In this document: positions 18,275 to 28,305 of the stretch, piece by piece
Layout: every line of letters begins with the position of its first letter
How positions within the stretch are numbered: position 1 is the first letter of the stretch
Assembly: GCA_016187925.1 (NCBI GenBank)
Contig: JACPIS010000021.1
Coordinates: 1-64,000 of the forward strand
Direction of reading: 5' to 3'
DNA length: 64,000 nucleotides
From: Opitutia bacterium
Lineage (GTDB): Bacteria > Verrucomicrobiota > Verrucomicrobiia > Opitutales > Opitutaceae
Position numbers and translations under genes: made by a program
Notes under the pieces: model-generated
The model's input: the letters and a program-made list of their open reading frames with translations, nothing else
Told to the model about the DNA's origin: nothing
The model's database searches: none

Positions 18275-19063
18275 TCAGTCGCGCTTCTTCTCGGTCAACT
18301 GGTACCAACGGTAGAAGCTGATGCCGAAGGCGATCATCGCGACCGTGAATCCGATGAGCTTCATCATGGAGCCGGCGAGCAGCTGGTCGTCGGCGGGCGT
18401 GAGCCAGGTGAGGCGCGGGGCGTATTCGTAGGTGGGATAGAGGATGTCGCGCGAGAAGGTGATGTAGGCGAAGAGGGGCGTCATGCCGATCTCGACCGCG
18501 AGCAGGTAGAGCATCCGCCAGGCATGGCTGGTCGGGGGCAATTCGCGCGAGGGACTGAGCAGCGGCCACCAGTAGAGCAGGGCGGCGCCGAAGAACATGA
18601 AGTGCTCGAGGATGTGGATCTGGCGGTTCTGCAGGGCCCAGTCGTACAGCAGCGGGGCATGCCAGGAGGAGACGACGATCACGAAGATCAGCCCGCACAT
18701 GACGGGGCGGGTGAGCAGGCGAAGGACGCCATGCAGGTGCGGGTGGGCGGTGACGGGGCGGACCATCCAATCGGGCAGGCCGAGCAGGAAGAGGATGGCG
18801 GCCGGGTAGATCATCAGCTGGTGCTGCAGCATGTGCGCGCTGAGCAGGAAACGTTCGCTGATCTGGTCGAGTGGTGAACCGACAGCGAGGTAGAAGACGG
18901 CGAGCGCGCCGTAGAAACTGATCGCGTGGCGTCGCGGATAAGGTGTGCCGGGCCCGGCGAGGCGCTCGCGCAGCGGACCGGCGGCCAGGGCGTAGAGCCA
19001 GCCGAGGATGATCAACCCGCCGACGAGGAAGGGTTCGTTGTGCCAGTGGGTCCAGTCGATCAT
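18275..19063 (-). CDS. ctaG: CtaG-type cytochrome c oxidase assembly protein
   Basis: SPLDQISERFLLSAHMLQHQLMIYPAAILFLLGLP...HILEHFMFFGAALLYWWP. Confidence 0.88.
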   Translation of the reverse strand: MIDWTHWHNEPFLVGGLIILGWLYALAAGPLRERLAGPGTPYPRRHAISFYGALAVFYLAVGSPLDQISERFLLSAHMLQHQLMIYPAAILFLLGLPDWMVRPVTAHPHLHGVLRLLTRPVMCGLIFVIVVSSWHAPLLYDWALQNRQIHILEHFMFFGAALLYWWPLLSPSRELPPTSHAWRMLYLLAVEIGMTPLFAYITFSRDILYPTYEYAPRLTWLTPADDQLLAGSMMKLIGFTVAMIAFGISFYRWYQLTEKKRD

Positions 19064-19091
19064 GTGCTCGGAGATAAGGCGGTTCGCGGCT

Positions 19092-19164
19092 TGTCATTCT
19101 GAGCGAAGCGAAGAATCCACTGCGGGGCGAGCACTATGGATTCTTCGCTTCGCTCAGAATGACA
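19092..19164. repeat. Palindromic dispersed repeat (cattctgagcgaagcgaagaatcca family)
   Basis: tgtcattctgagcgaagcgaagaatcca ... tggattcttcgcttcgctcagaatgaca, perfect arms. Confidence 0.9.
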
Positions 19165-19230
19165 GATGGCCGGAGTTTCTGGAGCCCCCGCCTGTGTGTC
19201 GCCAGCGCGAGGTTTTCCCGCCGGGCGGGC

Positions 19231-19260
19231 AAACAAAAAGCCGCGACCGGAGTCGCGGCT
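19231..19260 (-). terminator. Rho-independent terminator of the cox operon
   Basis: On the minus strand agccgcgactccggtcgcggct followed by ttttgttt. Confidence 0.85.
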
Positions 19261-19284
19261 GGGGGAGGGCGCAGCGGGGTTGCT

Positions 19285-19632
19285 TCAGAAGAGGAGCAGG
19301 CCGGTCGCGGAGAGCGGCTTGCTGGCCTCGGCGCCGAAGAGGTGCAGCAGCGCCCACATGGTGCCGCTGGCAAGCACGAGACCGATGAAGAACAGGATCG
19401 TGCAAAACACCTTATCCCACCGCAGGTGCATGAAGTAGAAAATGACGAACATGAACTTCACGGCGGAGAGCAGCGCGAGGGTCGAGAAAACGAGCCAGTG
19501 GGCCAGCGGCAGGTAGACCAGCACGATCTCCACGCCCGTGATGACGCCAAGGAGCATGGCGATCTGGACGTAGATGTGCAGCTTGCTGGGCTCGGCGTGG
19601 CCGTGGGCGGGAGTGGCAGCGTGAGCGCTCAT
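19285..19632 (-). CDS. Cytochrome c oxidase subunit IV family protein
   Basis: Small 3-TM protein following COX3; KFMFVIFYFMHLRWD. Confidence 0.85.
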   Translation of the reverse strand: MSAHAATPAHGHAEPSKLHIYVQIAMLLGVITGVEIVLVYLPLAHWLVFSTLALLSAVKFMFVIFYFMHLRWDKVFCTILFFIGLVLASGTMWALLHLFGAEASKPLSATGLLLF

Positions 19633-19633
19633 G

Positions 19634-20476
19634 TTATTTGATGTATTCGATGAGATAGACGGCGGTGAAGATGACGATCCAGACGATGTCGACGAAGTGC
19701 CAGTAGAGGCCGATGGACTCGACGTCGATGGCGTTGCGCTCGCCGAAGTCGGAGCCGCCGGAGGTCTTGGCGAACCAGGCCAGCACGCCGCAGGAGACGA
19801 TCTCGCCGAGGATCGGCAGGAGGTTGTGGCTCAGGAAGGCGCCGAAGCCGGAGCCGTCCTCGAGCATGGCGAGGAAGCCGGGGACGAGAAAGATGAACGC
19901 AAAGCCCATCGCGGCGCAGACGGCCAGCACATGGACGACGGTGCGGAGAATCTCGCCGAGACCGGAGGCATCGTGGGCCTTGAAGGAGCGGACGTACATC
20001 AGGCCGAGGAGCAGCACACCGATGGCGACGTGCGTGCCGTGCGTGCCGGTGAGGGTGTAGAAGGTCGAGCCGAAGAGGCTGTTCGAGAGCGTCATCTTCT
20101 TCACGTGGACGAAGTGGGCGAACTCGAAGACCTGGCCGCCGAGGAAGATGCAGCCGAAGAACATCGTGCCGAGGAGCATGGTGCGCATGCTCTTGATCTG
20201 GCCGCGCTGGATGGCGTTCACCGCGAGGGCCATGAGGAGCGACGACATGAGCAGGATGAACGTCGAGAAGGACGTGAGCTCGATGTTGAAGACCTGCGTG
20301 GGCTCGGCGTTGCCCGGGGGCGGGTTGATGCGGTAGACGAGGTGCGTCGAGATCAGCGAGCCGAAGAACATGCAGTCCGAGGCGAGGAAGGCCCACCAAA
20401 GGAGCTTCTTGTTCGGGATGCCCGTCGAGGTCGTGTGATCGTGATGGTGATCGATGGCGGCAGCGTGACTGCTCAT
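19634..20476 (-). CDS. Cytochrome c oxidase subunit III
   Basis: NKKLLWWAFLASDCMFFGSLISTHLVY...TLTGTHGTHVAIGV...YWHFVDIVWI. Confidence 0.93.
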   Translation of the reverse strand: MSSHAAAIDHHHDHTTSTGIPNKKLLWWAFLASDCMFFGSLISTHLVYRINPPPGNAEPTQVFNIELTSFSTFILLMSSLLMALAVNAIQRGQIKSMRTMLLGTMFFGCIFLGGQVFEFAHFVHVKKMTLSNSLFGSTFYTLTGTHGTHVAIGVLLLGLMYVRSFKAHDASGLGEILRTVVHVLAVCAAMGFAFIFLVPGFLAMLEDGSGFGAFLSHNLLPILGEIVSCGVLAWFAKTSGGSDFGERNAIDVESIGLYWHFVDIVWIVIFTAVYLIEYIK

Positions 20477-20497
20477 GGGTGAAGGGAGCGATGAAGA

Positions 20498-22498
20498 TTA
20501 ATGTTCGCGGGAGACCGTCTCGTTGCCGTGGGCATCGAGATGGATGTGGTAGCCGCCGGGGCCTTCGAGCGACCAGAGGTAGCAGCACACGAAGAGGATG
20601 ACGCCGCCGGCGATGGCGAAGGGCAGGTGGGAGGCGGCGATCGTGTGGCCGAAGTACACGACCGGGGCCTTCAACTGGATGAAGTTGTAGATGCCGATGA
20701 ACAGGCCGATGCAGCCGAGGAACGGGTACCACGACTGGTCGGGCATGTGGATGCCGCCGTGGTCGGCCTCGGACTTCTTGTGCTCGGCCTGCTCCTGGGC
20801 GATTTCCTCCTGGTGGTGCTTCTCGTACCAGAAGGCGTCGCGGGCGTGGGCCGTCGGGATGACGGCGAAGTTGTACTCCGGCGGCGGAGAGGGGATGGAC
20901 CACTCGAGCGTGCGGCCGTCCCAAGGATCGCTGCCGCACTTCTCGCCCTTGAAGTAGGTGTAGATGAGGACGGCGAAGTAGGTGAAGATGCCGAGACCGA
21001 GCGTGTAGGCGCCCATGGTGGCGATGAAGTTGCCCTCGTTCCAACCCATGTTGGCGTCGTAGGTCCAGGTGCGGCGCGGCATGCCGTTCAGACCGAGGAA
21101 GTGCATCGGGAAGAACGTGACGTTGAAGCCGACGAAGATGATCCAGAAGGAGAGCTTGCCCCAGAATTCCGGCACGAGGCGGCCGAAGAACTTCGGGAAC
21201 CAGTAGTGGATGGCGGCGAGCAGCGCGAAGGTGGCGCCGCCGATCAGCACGTAGTGAAAGTGGGCGATGACGAAGTAGCTGTCCTGCTGCTGGGCGTCGG
21301 CCGGGGCGGCGGAATGCATGATGCCGGAGAAGCCGCCGAGCATGAACATCCAGATGAAGCCGAGGGCGAACATCATGGGCGTGCGGGTGACGATGCGGCC
21401 GCCCCAGAGGGTGCCGATCCAGTTGAAAATCTTCACGCCGGTCGGGACGGCGATGGCCATCGTAGCGACGGAGAAGGCCGCCGTGGCGACGTTGCCCATG
21501 CCGGTGGTGAACATGTGGTGGCTCCACACGCCGAAACCGATGAAGCCGATGGCCGCGCCCGAGAAGACGATGATCGGGTAGCCGAAGAGCGGCTTGCGCG
21601 AGAACGTCGGGAGGATCTCCGAGACGTAGCCCATCGGGGGCAGGATGAGGATGTAGACCTCGGGGTGGCCGAACACCCAGAAGAGGTGCTGCCAGAGGAC
21701 GGGCTGGCCGCCGTTGGAGACCTCGAAGAAGTTCGTGCCGAAGTTGCGGTCGAACATCACCTCGACCAGCGCGATGGCGATGGCGGGCAGCGCGAGCACG
21801 AGCAGGAAGCTCGTGACGAGCGCCATCCAGCAGAACACCGGCAGGCGCATCATGGTGAGGCCCGGGGCGCGGAGGTTGATGATCGTGACGATGAAGTTCA
21901 GCGAGGCGACGATCGAGGAGAGGCCGAGCACCTGCAGGCCCACAGTCCAGAGGTCGGTCGAGAGCTGCGGGCTGAAAGTCTTCGAGGTCAGCGGGGCGTA
22001 GCCGAACCAGCCGACGGACGGCGCGCCGCCGAAGGCCCAGTCGGGATTGATGTAGGAGAGCCAGCCGAGGTTGAGGAGGATGGCGCCGGTGACGAAGGCC
22101 CAGAGCGAGAAGGCATTCAGACGGGGGAAGGCCACGTCGCGCGCGCCGATCTGGATCGGGATGAGCAGATTGAAGAACGCGGCGTTCAACGGCATGACCC
22201 CGAGGAAGATCATCGTGGTGCCGTGCATCGTGAACAGCTGGTTGTACGTCGTCGCGTCGATGAACCGGTTGTTCGGCACGATCAGCTGGGTGCGGATCAG
22301 CAGCGCCTCGAGGCCGCCGACGAGGAAGAAGAAGATGGCAAAGCTGCCATACATCAGGCCGATCTTCTTGTGATCGACCGAGGTCAGCCAGCCGACGAGG
22401 CCGGTCTTCGTGGTCGGGCGGGGCAGGAGTTCGAACGCCTTGGTGGGGGCGGCGTGCTCTTTGCCGATATAGTCGGATTTAGCCAGTGCTTCAGCCAT
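20498..22498 (-). CDS. Cytochrome c oxidase subunit I
   Basis: WLTSVDHKKIGLMYG, WQHLFWVFGHPEVYILILPPMG, MPRRTWTYD. Confidence 0.96.
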   Translation of the reverse strand: MAEALAKSDYIGKEHAAPTKAFELLPRPTTKTGLVGWLTSVDHKKIGLMYGSFAIFFFLVGGLEALLIRTQLIVPNNRFIDATTYNQLFTMHGTTMIFLGVMPLNAAFFNLLIPIQIGARDVAFPRLNAFSLWAFVTGAILLNLGWLSYINPDWAFGGAPSVGWFGYAPLTSKTFSPQLSTDLWTVGLQVLGLSSIVASLNFIVTIINLRAPGLTMMRLPVFCWMALVTSFLLVLALPAIAIALVEVMFDRNFGTNFFEVSNGGQPVLWQHLFWVFGHPEVYILILPPMGYVSEILPTFSRKPLFGYPIIVFSGAAIGFIGFGVWSHHMFTTGMGNVATAAFSVATMAIAVPTGVKIFNWIGTLWGGRIVTRTPMMFALGFIWMFMLGGFSGIMHSAAPADAQQQDSYFVIAHFHYVLIGGATFALLAAIHYWFPKFFGRLVPEFWGKLSFWIIFVGFNVTFFPMHFLGLNGMPRRTWTYDANMGWNEGNFIATMGAYTLGLGIFTYFAVLIYTYFKGEKCGSDPWDGRTLEWSIPSPPPEYNFAVIPTAHARDAFWYEKHHQEEIAQEQAEHKKSEADHGGIHMPDQSWYPFLGCIGLFIGIYNFIQLKAPVVYFGHTIAASHLPFAIAGGVILFVCCYLWSLEGPGGYHIHLDAHGNETVSREH

Positions 22499-22549
22499 GA
22501 GGAATACAGTTGTTAAAGGTGGGCGGGGCCGCGAGAGGGGGCGGGAGGA

Positions 22550-23833
22550 TTACTTCAGGCTCTGCAGGTAGGCGACGAGGGCGTCGATCTCCTGATCGCT
22601 GAGCGTGAAGAGCGGCTTGCCGGTGGTGGCGTCGGTGTAGCCGCCGTTGAACATCTTGTTGCCGGGTTTGAAGTAGTTCGGGTCCTTGATCCACTGGTGC
22701 ATGCGCTCCGGGGAGTTCTCGAGCACGCCGGCGGCGATGGTCGAGCGGGAGCCGACGTGCGTCAGCTCGGGGCCGGTGATGCCGATGCCCTCGTGGCCGC
22801 GGACGGTGTGGCAGCTGATGCAGGTTTTCTCGGCGAAGAGCTTGCGGCCTTGGGCGATGAGGGCGGCGTCCTCGGTGGCGGCCGGCTGCTGCTTCTTCTT
22901 CCAGGCGGCGAGCGGGTCGGCGTCGAAGTCACCCGAGGCGGCCAGCGTGCTGCCGGGCGCGGTCGAGGGCAGCGAGGCGAACTCGACGCGCGGGCGCTCG
23001 GTGGCGGCGGCGATGTTGGCCGCGGTGGCGGTGCGGGCGCCGGTCTTCTGGTTGTCGAGCCACTTGACGTAGTCGCTCGGCGAGAGGGCGATGACGCGGA
23101 AGCGCATGATGGCGTGCGAATCGCCGCAATACTCCGCGCATTGTCCGTAGAAGTAGCCGGGTTTGTCGGCCTTGAACCAGATGAAGTTCGCGCGGTTGGG
23201 GATCATGTCCACCTTGCCGGCCAGTTTCGGAACCCAGAAGCTGTGGATGACGTCGATCGTGCGCAGGTGCACGCGGATCGGGACGCCGGCCGGGACAACG
23301 AGCTCGTTGCCCGTGGTGAGCGGGGCCTCGCCGCCGGTGGCGAGCTTCACGGTCTCGCCGGTGTACTCGAACTTGAACCACCACTGGTAACCGGTCGCGG
23401 TGACCTCCAGGGCGTTGGCCTTGTCGGCCTCGGGCACGTCGTGGGTGTACCAGATGTTGCGGAGGGTGGGGATGGCGATGATGACGAGCAGGGCGATGGA
23501 GGCGACGATCAGGCCCATCTCGATGAAGGGGTTGCCGTGGCCCTGGGGCGGCAGCTCGGCATGCTCGTCGGCGGAGGATTTCGCGCGGAACTTGATCTGT
23601 GCGTAGGCCAGCACGGCGCCGACCACGACGAAGATGAAGGTCGTCACATAGACCGTGACCATGAACACATCGAGCTGCGCCTTGGCGACGGGGCCGCCCG
23701 TGACGAAGGTCGACTGGGGGCCGGAGAGATTGGCCCATTTGCAGCCGGCGAAGAGGAGGGGGAGAATTCCACCGAGCAGGAAGAAGCGGGCGCGGTGGAG
23801 CAGGCGGTGGTCGGAAGAACGTGTGCGGGTCAT
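22550..23833 (-). CDS. Cytochrome c oxidase subunit II with fused C-terminal cytochrome c domain
   Basis: CuA site CAEYCGDSHAIM and heme site CISCH. Confidence 0.95.
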   Translation of the reverse strand: MTRTRSSDHRLLHRARFFLLGGILPLLFAGCKWANLSGPQSTFVTGGPVAKAQLDVFMVTVYVTTFIFVVVGAVLAYAQIKFRAKSSADEHAELPPQGHGNPFIEMGLIVASIALLVIIAIPTLRNIWYTHDVPEADKANALEVTATGYQWWFKFEYTGETVKLATGGEAPLTTGNELVVPAGVPIRVHLRTIDVIHSFWVPKLAGKVDMIPNRANFIWFKADKPGYFYGQCAEYCGDSHAIMRFRVIALSPSDYVKWLDNQKTGARTATAANIAAATERPRVEFASLPSTAPGSTLAASGDFDADPLAAWKKKQQPAATEDAALIAQGRKLFAEKTCISCHTVRGHEGIGITGPELTHVGSRSTIAAGVLENSPERMHQWIKDPNYFKPGNKMFNGGYTDATTGKPLFTLSDQEIDALVAYLQSLK

Positions 23834-24118
23834 GAGTTCAAGGGCGGCACTGCGGAGTGGGCCGGTGCCAAGTGTGAAAGGAAGCGGCGAGCGTTCGCAA
23901 AATACGGGTCATTTCAACCGCAAAAAACGCGAAAGAATCCGCAAAATTTGCGGTGCGAAAATTTTGCTTATACCCATTCCCGGGCGACCCCGGAGCTTCC
24001 CGGCGGGCCGCTGCGACCCGTGCCGGGTATTAACGGGCCGCGGCGGCGCATTAGCCCGGCGCAAACCTTGACCTGTGTCATTGCGCTGCGCGGCGGCTTG
24101 TGCGACACTCCGCGCCCC

Positions 24119-24613
24119 ATGAAATCCAAATTCCTTGTTTCCCTGCTCGCCCTCGGCGTCGTTCTCGCCGGCTGCGGCAAAAAAGAGGAGGCCGGCGCCA
24201 CCGCGACGACCGCCTCCACCGCGGCTTCCGCCATCGTCACGGTCGAGCTGACCGCCAACGACAGCATGAAGTACAACCTGAACCTCATCGAGGCCAAGCC
24301 CGGCCAGGAGATCAAGGTGATCCTGACCAACATCGGCTCGATGCCGAAGCAGGCCATGGGGCACAACTTCGTGCTGCTGCACAAAGGCACTGACCCGAAG
24401 GCGTTCGTCGACGCCGCGGTCGCCGCCGCCGCCACGGACTACGTCCCGGCGTCGATGGTCGACAAGATCATCGCCCACACGAAACTCCTCGGGCCCAAGC
24501 AGAGCGACGAGATCACCTTCAAGGCCCCCACCGAACCGGGTGAATACACGTTCCTCTGCAGCTTCCCGGCGCACTTCCTCACCGGCATGAAGGGCACTCT
24601 GGTCGTCAAGTAA
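24119..24613 (+). CDS. Azurin (lipoprotein form)
   Basis: Lipobox LAGC; NIGSMPKQAMGHNFVLL ... YTFLCSFPAHFLTGMKGTLVV. Confidence 0.93.
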   Translation: MKSKFLVSLLALGVVLAGCGKKEEAGATATTASTAASAIVTVELTANDSMKYNLNLIEAKPGQEIKVILTNIGSMPKQAMGHNFVLLHKGTDPKAFVDAAVAAAATDYVPASMVDKIIAHTKLLGPKQSDEITFKAPTEPGEYTFLCSFPAHFLTGMKGTLVVK

Positions 24614-24645
24614 GCCCAATCGCCCCGATTTTCACCCAGACCACG

Positions 24646-24671
24646 AAGCCGGGCCGCGCGCCCGGCTTTTT
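24646..24671 (+). terminator. Rho-independent terminator after azurin
   Basis: aagccggg-ccgcgcg-cccggctttttc. Confidence 0.75.
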
Positions 24672-24718
24672 CATGCTCATGCTAATGGCCGACGCACCGG
24701 CAGCCGTCACCCGCCGGT

Positions 24719-25669
24719 TCAGTTTTGCCGCGCGGGCAGAAGCTCGCGGGCGAGCTCGCGGACGATCGGCTTGAGTTCGCGCCAGGCCGGCCGGTCGGCA
24801 AATTCACGGGGCGGGAACTTGTCCGCCGGCTTGAGCACGCGCAGCACATGACCCGAGCCCTCGCCGCTGGCGAGTTCCAGCTCGGCCAGCGTTTTGGCCT
24901 GACTCAGATCGGTGATGACGAAGTGATAGACGCGCGGCGCCACTTTGGCGGCTTCCGTGTATTCGTAGGCGAAGACGCGGCCTCCTTCCAGCGGGAGCTG
25001 GTCGAAACAGTAGCGCGTGACGCTCTTCGCCGCCGGGTCGAGCTGCCCGCGGAGAATGCGCCGGACGTTGTCGCGGGCGACGGCGGCCTCTTCTTGCAGC
25101 CCGAGCGCGTGCAAGGCTTGCAGGACTTTTCGCGCGACCTGGAAGTCATCGGGGGTCAGCTTCTGGCAGATGCGCCACTTTTCCAGCGCCGCGCCGTAGC
25201 GCTCGAGGTCGTAGTTTGATTGCCCGGCGTTGTAGGCGGCGTCGCCATGTTTCGGATCCGCCCGCAGCGCCGCTTCGAACGCCCGCAAGGCCTCCTCCTT
25301 GGCGCTGGTGCCGGCCAGCAGGACGCCGAGGTTGTAGTGCGCATCGCTCAAGGCCGGATCGAGCCGCACGGAGCGCCGGTAACTGGCGATGGCCTCATCC
25401 GCGCGCCCCAAGTGGCTCTGCATCCACCCCCGGGCGTATTCGATGTGCGCATCCGCCGCGCTGCGGGCGGCGAGCGCCTCCACTTGTTCGAGCGCGTGCT
25501 GCAACTCGCCGGGCTTTTCCTGGTTGGCGATGGCCTTTGCCAGAAGGGCGTCGGCCTCCTGAGCGGCGGTTTGTGCCGGGGCCAGCGGTGCGAGCGCGAG
25601 GCAGCAAACCAAGACAAGCAGCGGACGCCACCACCGGGAGCCCATCGCGAAATGTCGTGCGCGGTTCAC
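24719..25669 (-). CDS. TPR-repeat protein
   Basis: YRRSVRLDPALSDAHYNLGVLLAGTSAKEEALRAFEAALRADPKHGDAAYNAG. Confidence 0.8.
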   Translation of the reverse strand: MNRARHFAMGSRWWRPLLVLVCCLALAPLAPAQTAAQEADALLAKAIANQEKPGELQHALEQVEALAARSAADAHIEYARGWMQSHLGRADEAIASYRRSVRLDPALSDAHYNLGVLLAGTSAKEEALRAFEAALRADPKHGDAAYNAGQSNYDLERYGAALEKWRICQKLTPDDFQVARKVLQALHALGLQEEAAVARDNVRRILRGQLDPAAKSVTRYCFDQLPLEGGRVFAYEYTEAAKVAPRVYHFVITDLSQAKTLAELELASGEGSGHVLRVLKPADKFPPREFADRPAWRELKPIVRELARELLPARQN

Positions 25670-25721
25670 GCCCGATCACTAGCGCCGCGGGCAGATTGCG
25701 GCAAGGGCGAACTCGACCCGC

Positions 25722-26156
25722 TCAGCCGGTCTTCGGCCACCATTGATAGAGGAAGAAATACACCAGCACGCCCGTCACCGACACGTAATACCAGATCGGA
25801 TAGGTGAACTTCGCCCAGCGCTTGTGCCGCGCGAAGTCGCCCTTTAGCGCCAGCAGGAACGTCCGTGGCACCAGGTAGGCGATGGCGATGGCCAGAATGA
25901 TGTGCGAGATGAGCATCACGTAGTAGATCGTCCGGATGAAACCCTCGCCGCCGAACGGCGTGTGCACGCCGCGGATGAGCACCTTGTGCGTCACGTAGCC
26001 GACGAGGAAGATGGCCGAGACGACCGCCGCGCTCATCATGGCGGCGCGATGCGCGTCGCGCCGGCCCTGCTTGATGAAGACGAAGCCGAGCGTGATGAGC
26101 ACCGTGGCGGTGGCGTTGAGCGCGGCGTTGATCGTCGGGATGTCTTGGATGGTCAT
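25722..26156 (-). CDS. DUF420 family membrane protein
   Basis: INAALNATATVLITLGFVFIKQGRRDAHRAAMMSA...HRRWAK-like KRWAKFTYPIWYYVSVTG. Confidence 0.8.
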   Translation of the reverse strand: MTIQDIPTINAALNATATVLITLGFVFIKQGRRDAHRAAMMSAAVVSAIFLVGYVTHKVLIRGVHTPFGGEGFIRTIYYVMLISHIILAIAIAYLVPRTFLLALKGDFARHKRWAKFTYPIWYYVSVTGVLVYFFLYQWWPKTG

Positions 26157-26218
26157 GAGGCAGGATTAACCACTGAATACACAGAACACACAGAGAGGGA
26201 GGAAGGAATTACCACACC

Positions 26219-26300
26219 CGTCATTCTGAGCGCAGCGAAGAATCCATAGCGGTGTTCGCTGGCGATTGCCTGGTTGGATTCGCCGCAAGCAGAATGACAA
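26219..26300. repeat. Degenerate palindromic dispersed repeat (cattctgag family)
   Basis: cgtcattctgagcgcagcgaagaatcca ... ttggattcgccgcaagcagaatgac. Confidence 0.8.
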
Positions 26301-26319
26301 ACAGGGGAGTTCACGGCTC

Positions 26320-27240
26320 CTACAGTTTGAAGATGAACCGGTCGGTCACGAGCGCGCCGAGCAGGAGCGGCAGGTAGCCGAGCGAGATGAAGAACAGCCG
26401 GCGCGCCTCGGTCTCGCGTTTCTCCGGGTTCAGGAAATTGAAGGCTGATCTCAGGATCCAGAGCCCGAGCGCGGCGGCGGCGGCGAAGTAATACCACGAG
26501 CAGTAGCCGAGCAGCGTCGGCAACCCGCTCGCCGCGGCGAGCAGCACCGTCCAGATGAAGGTGCGGCGCGAGACCTTGTTGCCCGTCGGGTCGACCACGG
26601 AGAGCATCGGCATGCCGGCGGCCGCGTAGTCCTTGCGGTAGGTCCACGCCAGCGAGAAGAAGTGCGGCATCTGCCAGGTGAAGAGGATGGCGAAGAGCGA
26701 CCAGCCGAGCGCGGGGTTGGAGCGGCCGGCGGCGGCCCAGCCGATCATCGGCGGCAACGCGCCGCTGATGGCGCCGATCTCGGTATTCCAGCGCGACCAG
26801 CGCTTGGCCGGCGTGTAGATGGCGAGGTAGGCGACGATCGTGGCCAGCGCGAGGAACGCCGACAGGCCGTTGACCAGTTTGAAGAGCAGCGCGAGGCCCG
26901 CGACGCACAGCAGCCAGCCGAGCACGAACGCCGAGCCGGGTTGCACGAGGCCGGTGGGCAGCGGGCGATCGGCCGTGCGCTTCATCTTCGCGTCGGTGTC
27001 GATCTCCATCCACATGTTCAGCGCGGCCACGCCGCCGGCGCAGAGCGCCGTGCCGACCACGACGAACACCGTGCGCTGCCAGTCCCAGATGGAGTAGGGC
27101 ACCGCCGCCATGTAGCCGACCATCGCCGTGACGACCGACAGGAAACTCAGCCGGGGCTTCGTCAGCTCGAGGTAATGCCGCCAGTTCGCCTGCGGAGCGG
27201 CGCCGGTCGTGGCGGACAACGGTTCGTCGGCGCGGGTCAT
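26320..27240 (-). CDS. ctaB: Protoheme IX farnesyltransferase
   Basis: LTKPRLSFLSVVTAMVGY, NMWMEIDTDAKMKRTADRPLP. Confidence 0.94.
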   Translation of the reverse strand: MTRADEPLSATTGAAPQANWRHYLELTKPRLSFLSVVTAMVGYMAAVPYSIWDWQRTVFVVVGTALCAGGVAALNMWMEIDTDAKMKRTADRPLPTGLVQPGSAFVLGWLLCVAGLALLFKLVNGLSAFLALATIVAYLAIYTPAKRWSRWNTEIGAISGALPPMIGWAAAGRSNPALGWSLFAILFTWQMPHFFSLAWTYRKDYAAAGMPMLSVVDPTGNKVSRRTFIWTVLLAAASGLPTLLGYCSWYYFAAAAALGLWILRSAFNFLNPEKRETEARRLFFISLGYLPLLLGALVTDRFIFKL

Positions 27241-28208
27241 GCGGATTTGGCCGCGCGGGCCTCGAGGGCGTCGCGGTGGACGAAGAAGGTGACGACGAAG
27301 ACTGCGGCGAGCGTCAGCGCGCCGACGACCACGTGGCCCGTGGTCACCACGACGCTGCGGGCGGTCCAGATGATCTCCGCGCCGAGGGTGATCTGCACGG
27401 CGATCAGGCCGATGAGCAGGAAGCTCGTAGCGCGCAGCGGCGCGGCGAGGGACTTCTCACGCCAAAGCACATGGCCGTAACCGGCAAGCGCGACGCCGAG
27501 CACGGCCGCCATCACGCGGTGGGCGAATTGCAGCGCCACGCGATAATCCCACGCGCCCGGCAGCACGGCGCCCTCGGCCGTGGAAAACGGGAAGGTCGGG
27601 ATCGCCATGCCGGCGTAGTTGTGCCGCATCGTGGCGGCGATGGTCAGTTGCACGAAGAGCAGCGCCACGCACCACCAGCCGAGCCGGCGGACGAGCGGGC
27701 CCGCGGTGCCGCCCCGGTTCTCCACCCACGGCCGCGAGACGCCCGCGGCGATGGCGAACAGCAGGCACACGAAAACCTGCGCGAGGATGCCGTGCGGGAT
27801 GCGCAGCATCTGGCCGAACGACATCTCGAAGCCCGGCACGTGCATCGCGTCGAACAGCACGCGCGTGCCGCCGAGCACGCCCTGGACGACGACGATGCCG
27901 AGCGCCCACCAGCCGAGCGAACGCAGCCACGCGCGCTGCTCCGTGCGGTGCAGCCAGACGGCGAGCACGAGGGTGATGAGCCCCATCGTCGTGCCGGACA
28001 GGCGGTGCGAGTGCTCGGCGAACATCGCGATGTCGTCGAGCCAGCCGTGCGGATTGACGGAGCCGTTGGACAGCGGCCAGTCGGCGAACGCCATGCCGGC
28101 GCCGATCGTCGTCGTGAACGCGCCGAGCGTCACGAGCACGAACACCCACGCGCTGCCGAGCGCGGCGAACCAGGCGAGGCCGGGTTGGTAGGTCGAGGTG
28201 CGGTTCAT
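27237..28208 (-). CDS. ctaA: Heme A synthase (COX15/CtaA)
   Basis: Multi-TM; FADWPLSNGSVNP, EHSHRLSGTTMG, FAHRVMAAVLG. Confidence 0.92.
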   Translation of the reverse strand: MNRTSTYQPGLAWFAALGSAWVFVLVTLGAFTTTIGAGMAFADWPLSNGSVNPHGWLDDIAMFAEHSHRLSGTTMGLITLVLAVWLHRTEQRAWLRSLGWWALGIVVVQGVLGGTRVLFDAMHVPGFEMSFGQMLRIPHGILAQVFVCLLFAIAAGVSRPWVENRGGTAGPLVRRLGWWCVALLFVQLTIAATMRHNYAGMAIPTFPFSTAEGAVLPGAWDYRVALQFAHRVMAAVLGVALAGYGHVLWREKSLAAPLRATSFLLIGLIAVQITLGAEIIWTARSVVVTTGHVVVGALTLAAVFVVTFFVHRDALEARAAKSA

Positions 28209-28305
28209 CAGGCGGGTGTGGTGACGGGAAAGTTCAGGTGATACTCGGCCACGGTGCGGCGCAAACCTTTTGACAATTTCCGCCGTTGGCAAATGGGTGT
28301 GGGGA

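Noticed and set aside
16686-19097. 803-aa minus-strand ORF opposite the cysW/cysA genes, extending into ctaG
   Set aside because: Shadow ORF of a GC-rich genome: antisense to clear CysW/CysA genes with no recognisable domain of its own.
20501-22516. 671-aa plus-strand ORF antisense to COX1
   Set aside because: Acidic low-complexity composition typical of antisense reading of a GC-rich gene; COX1 on the minus strand is unambiguous.
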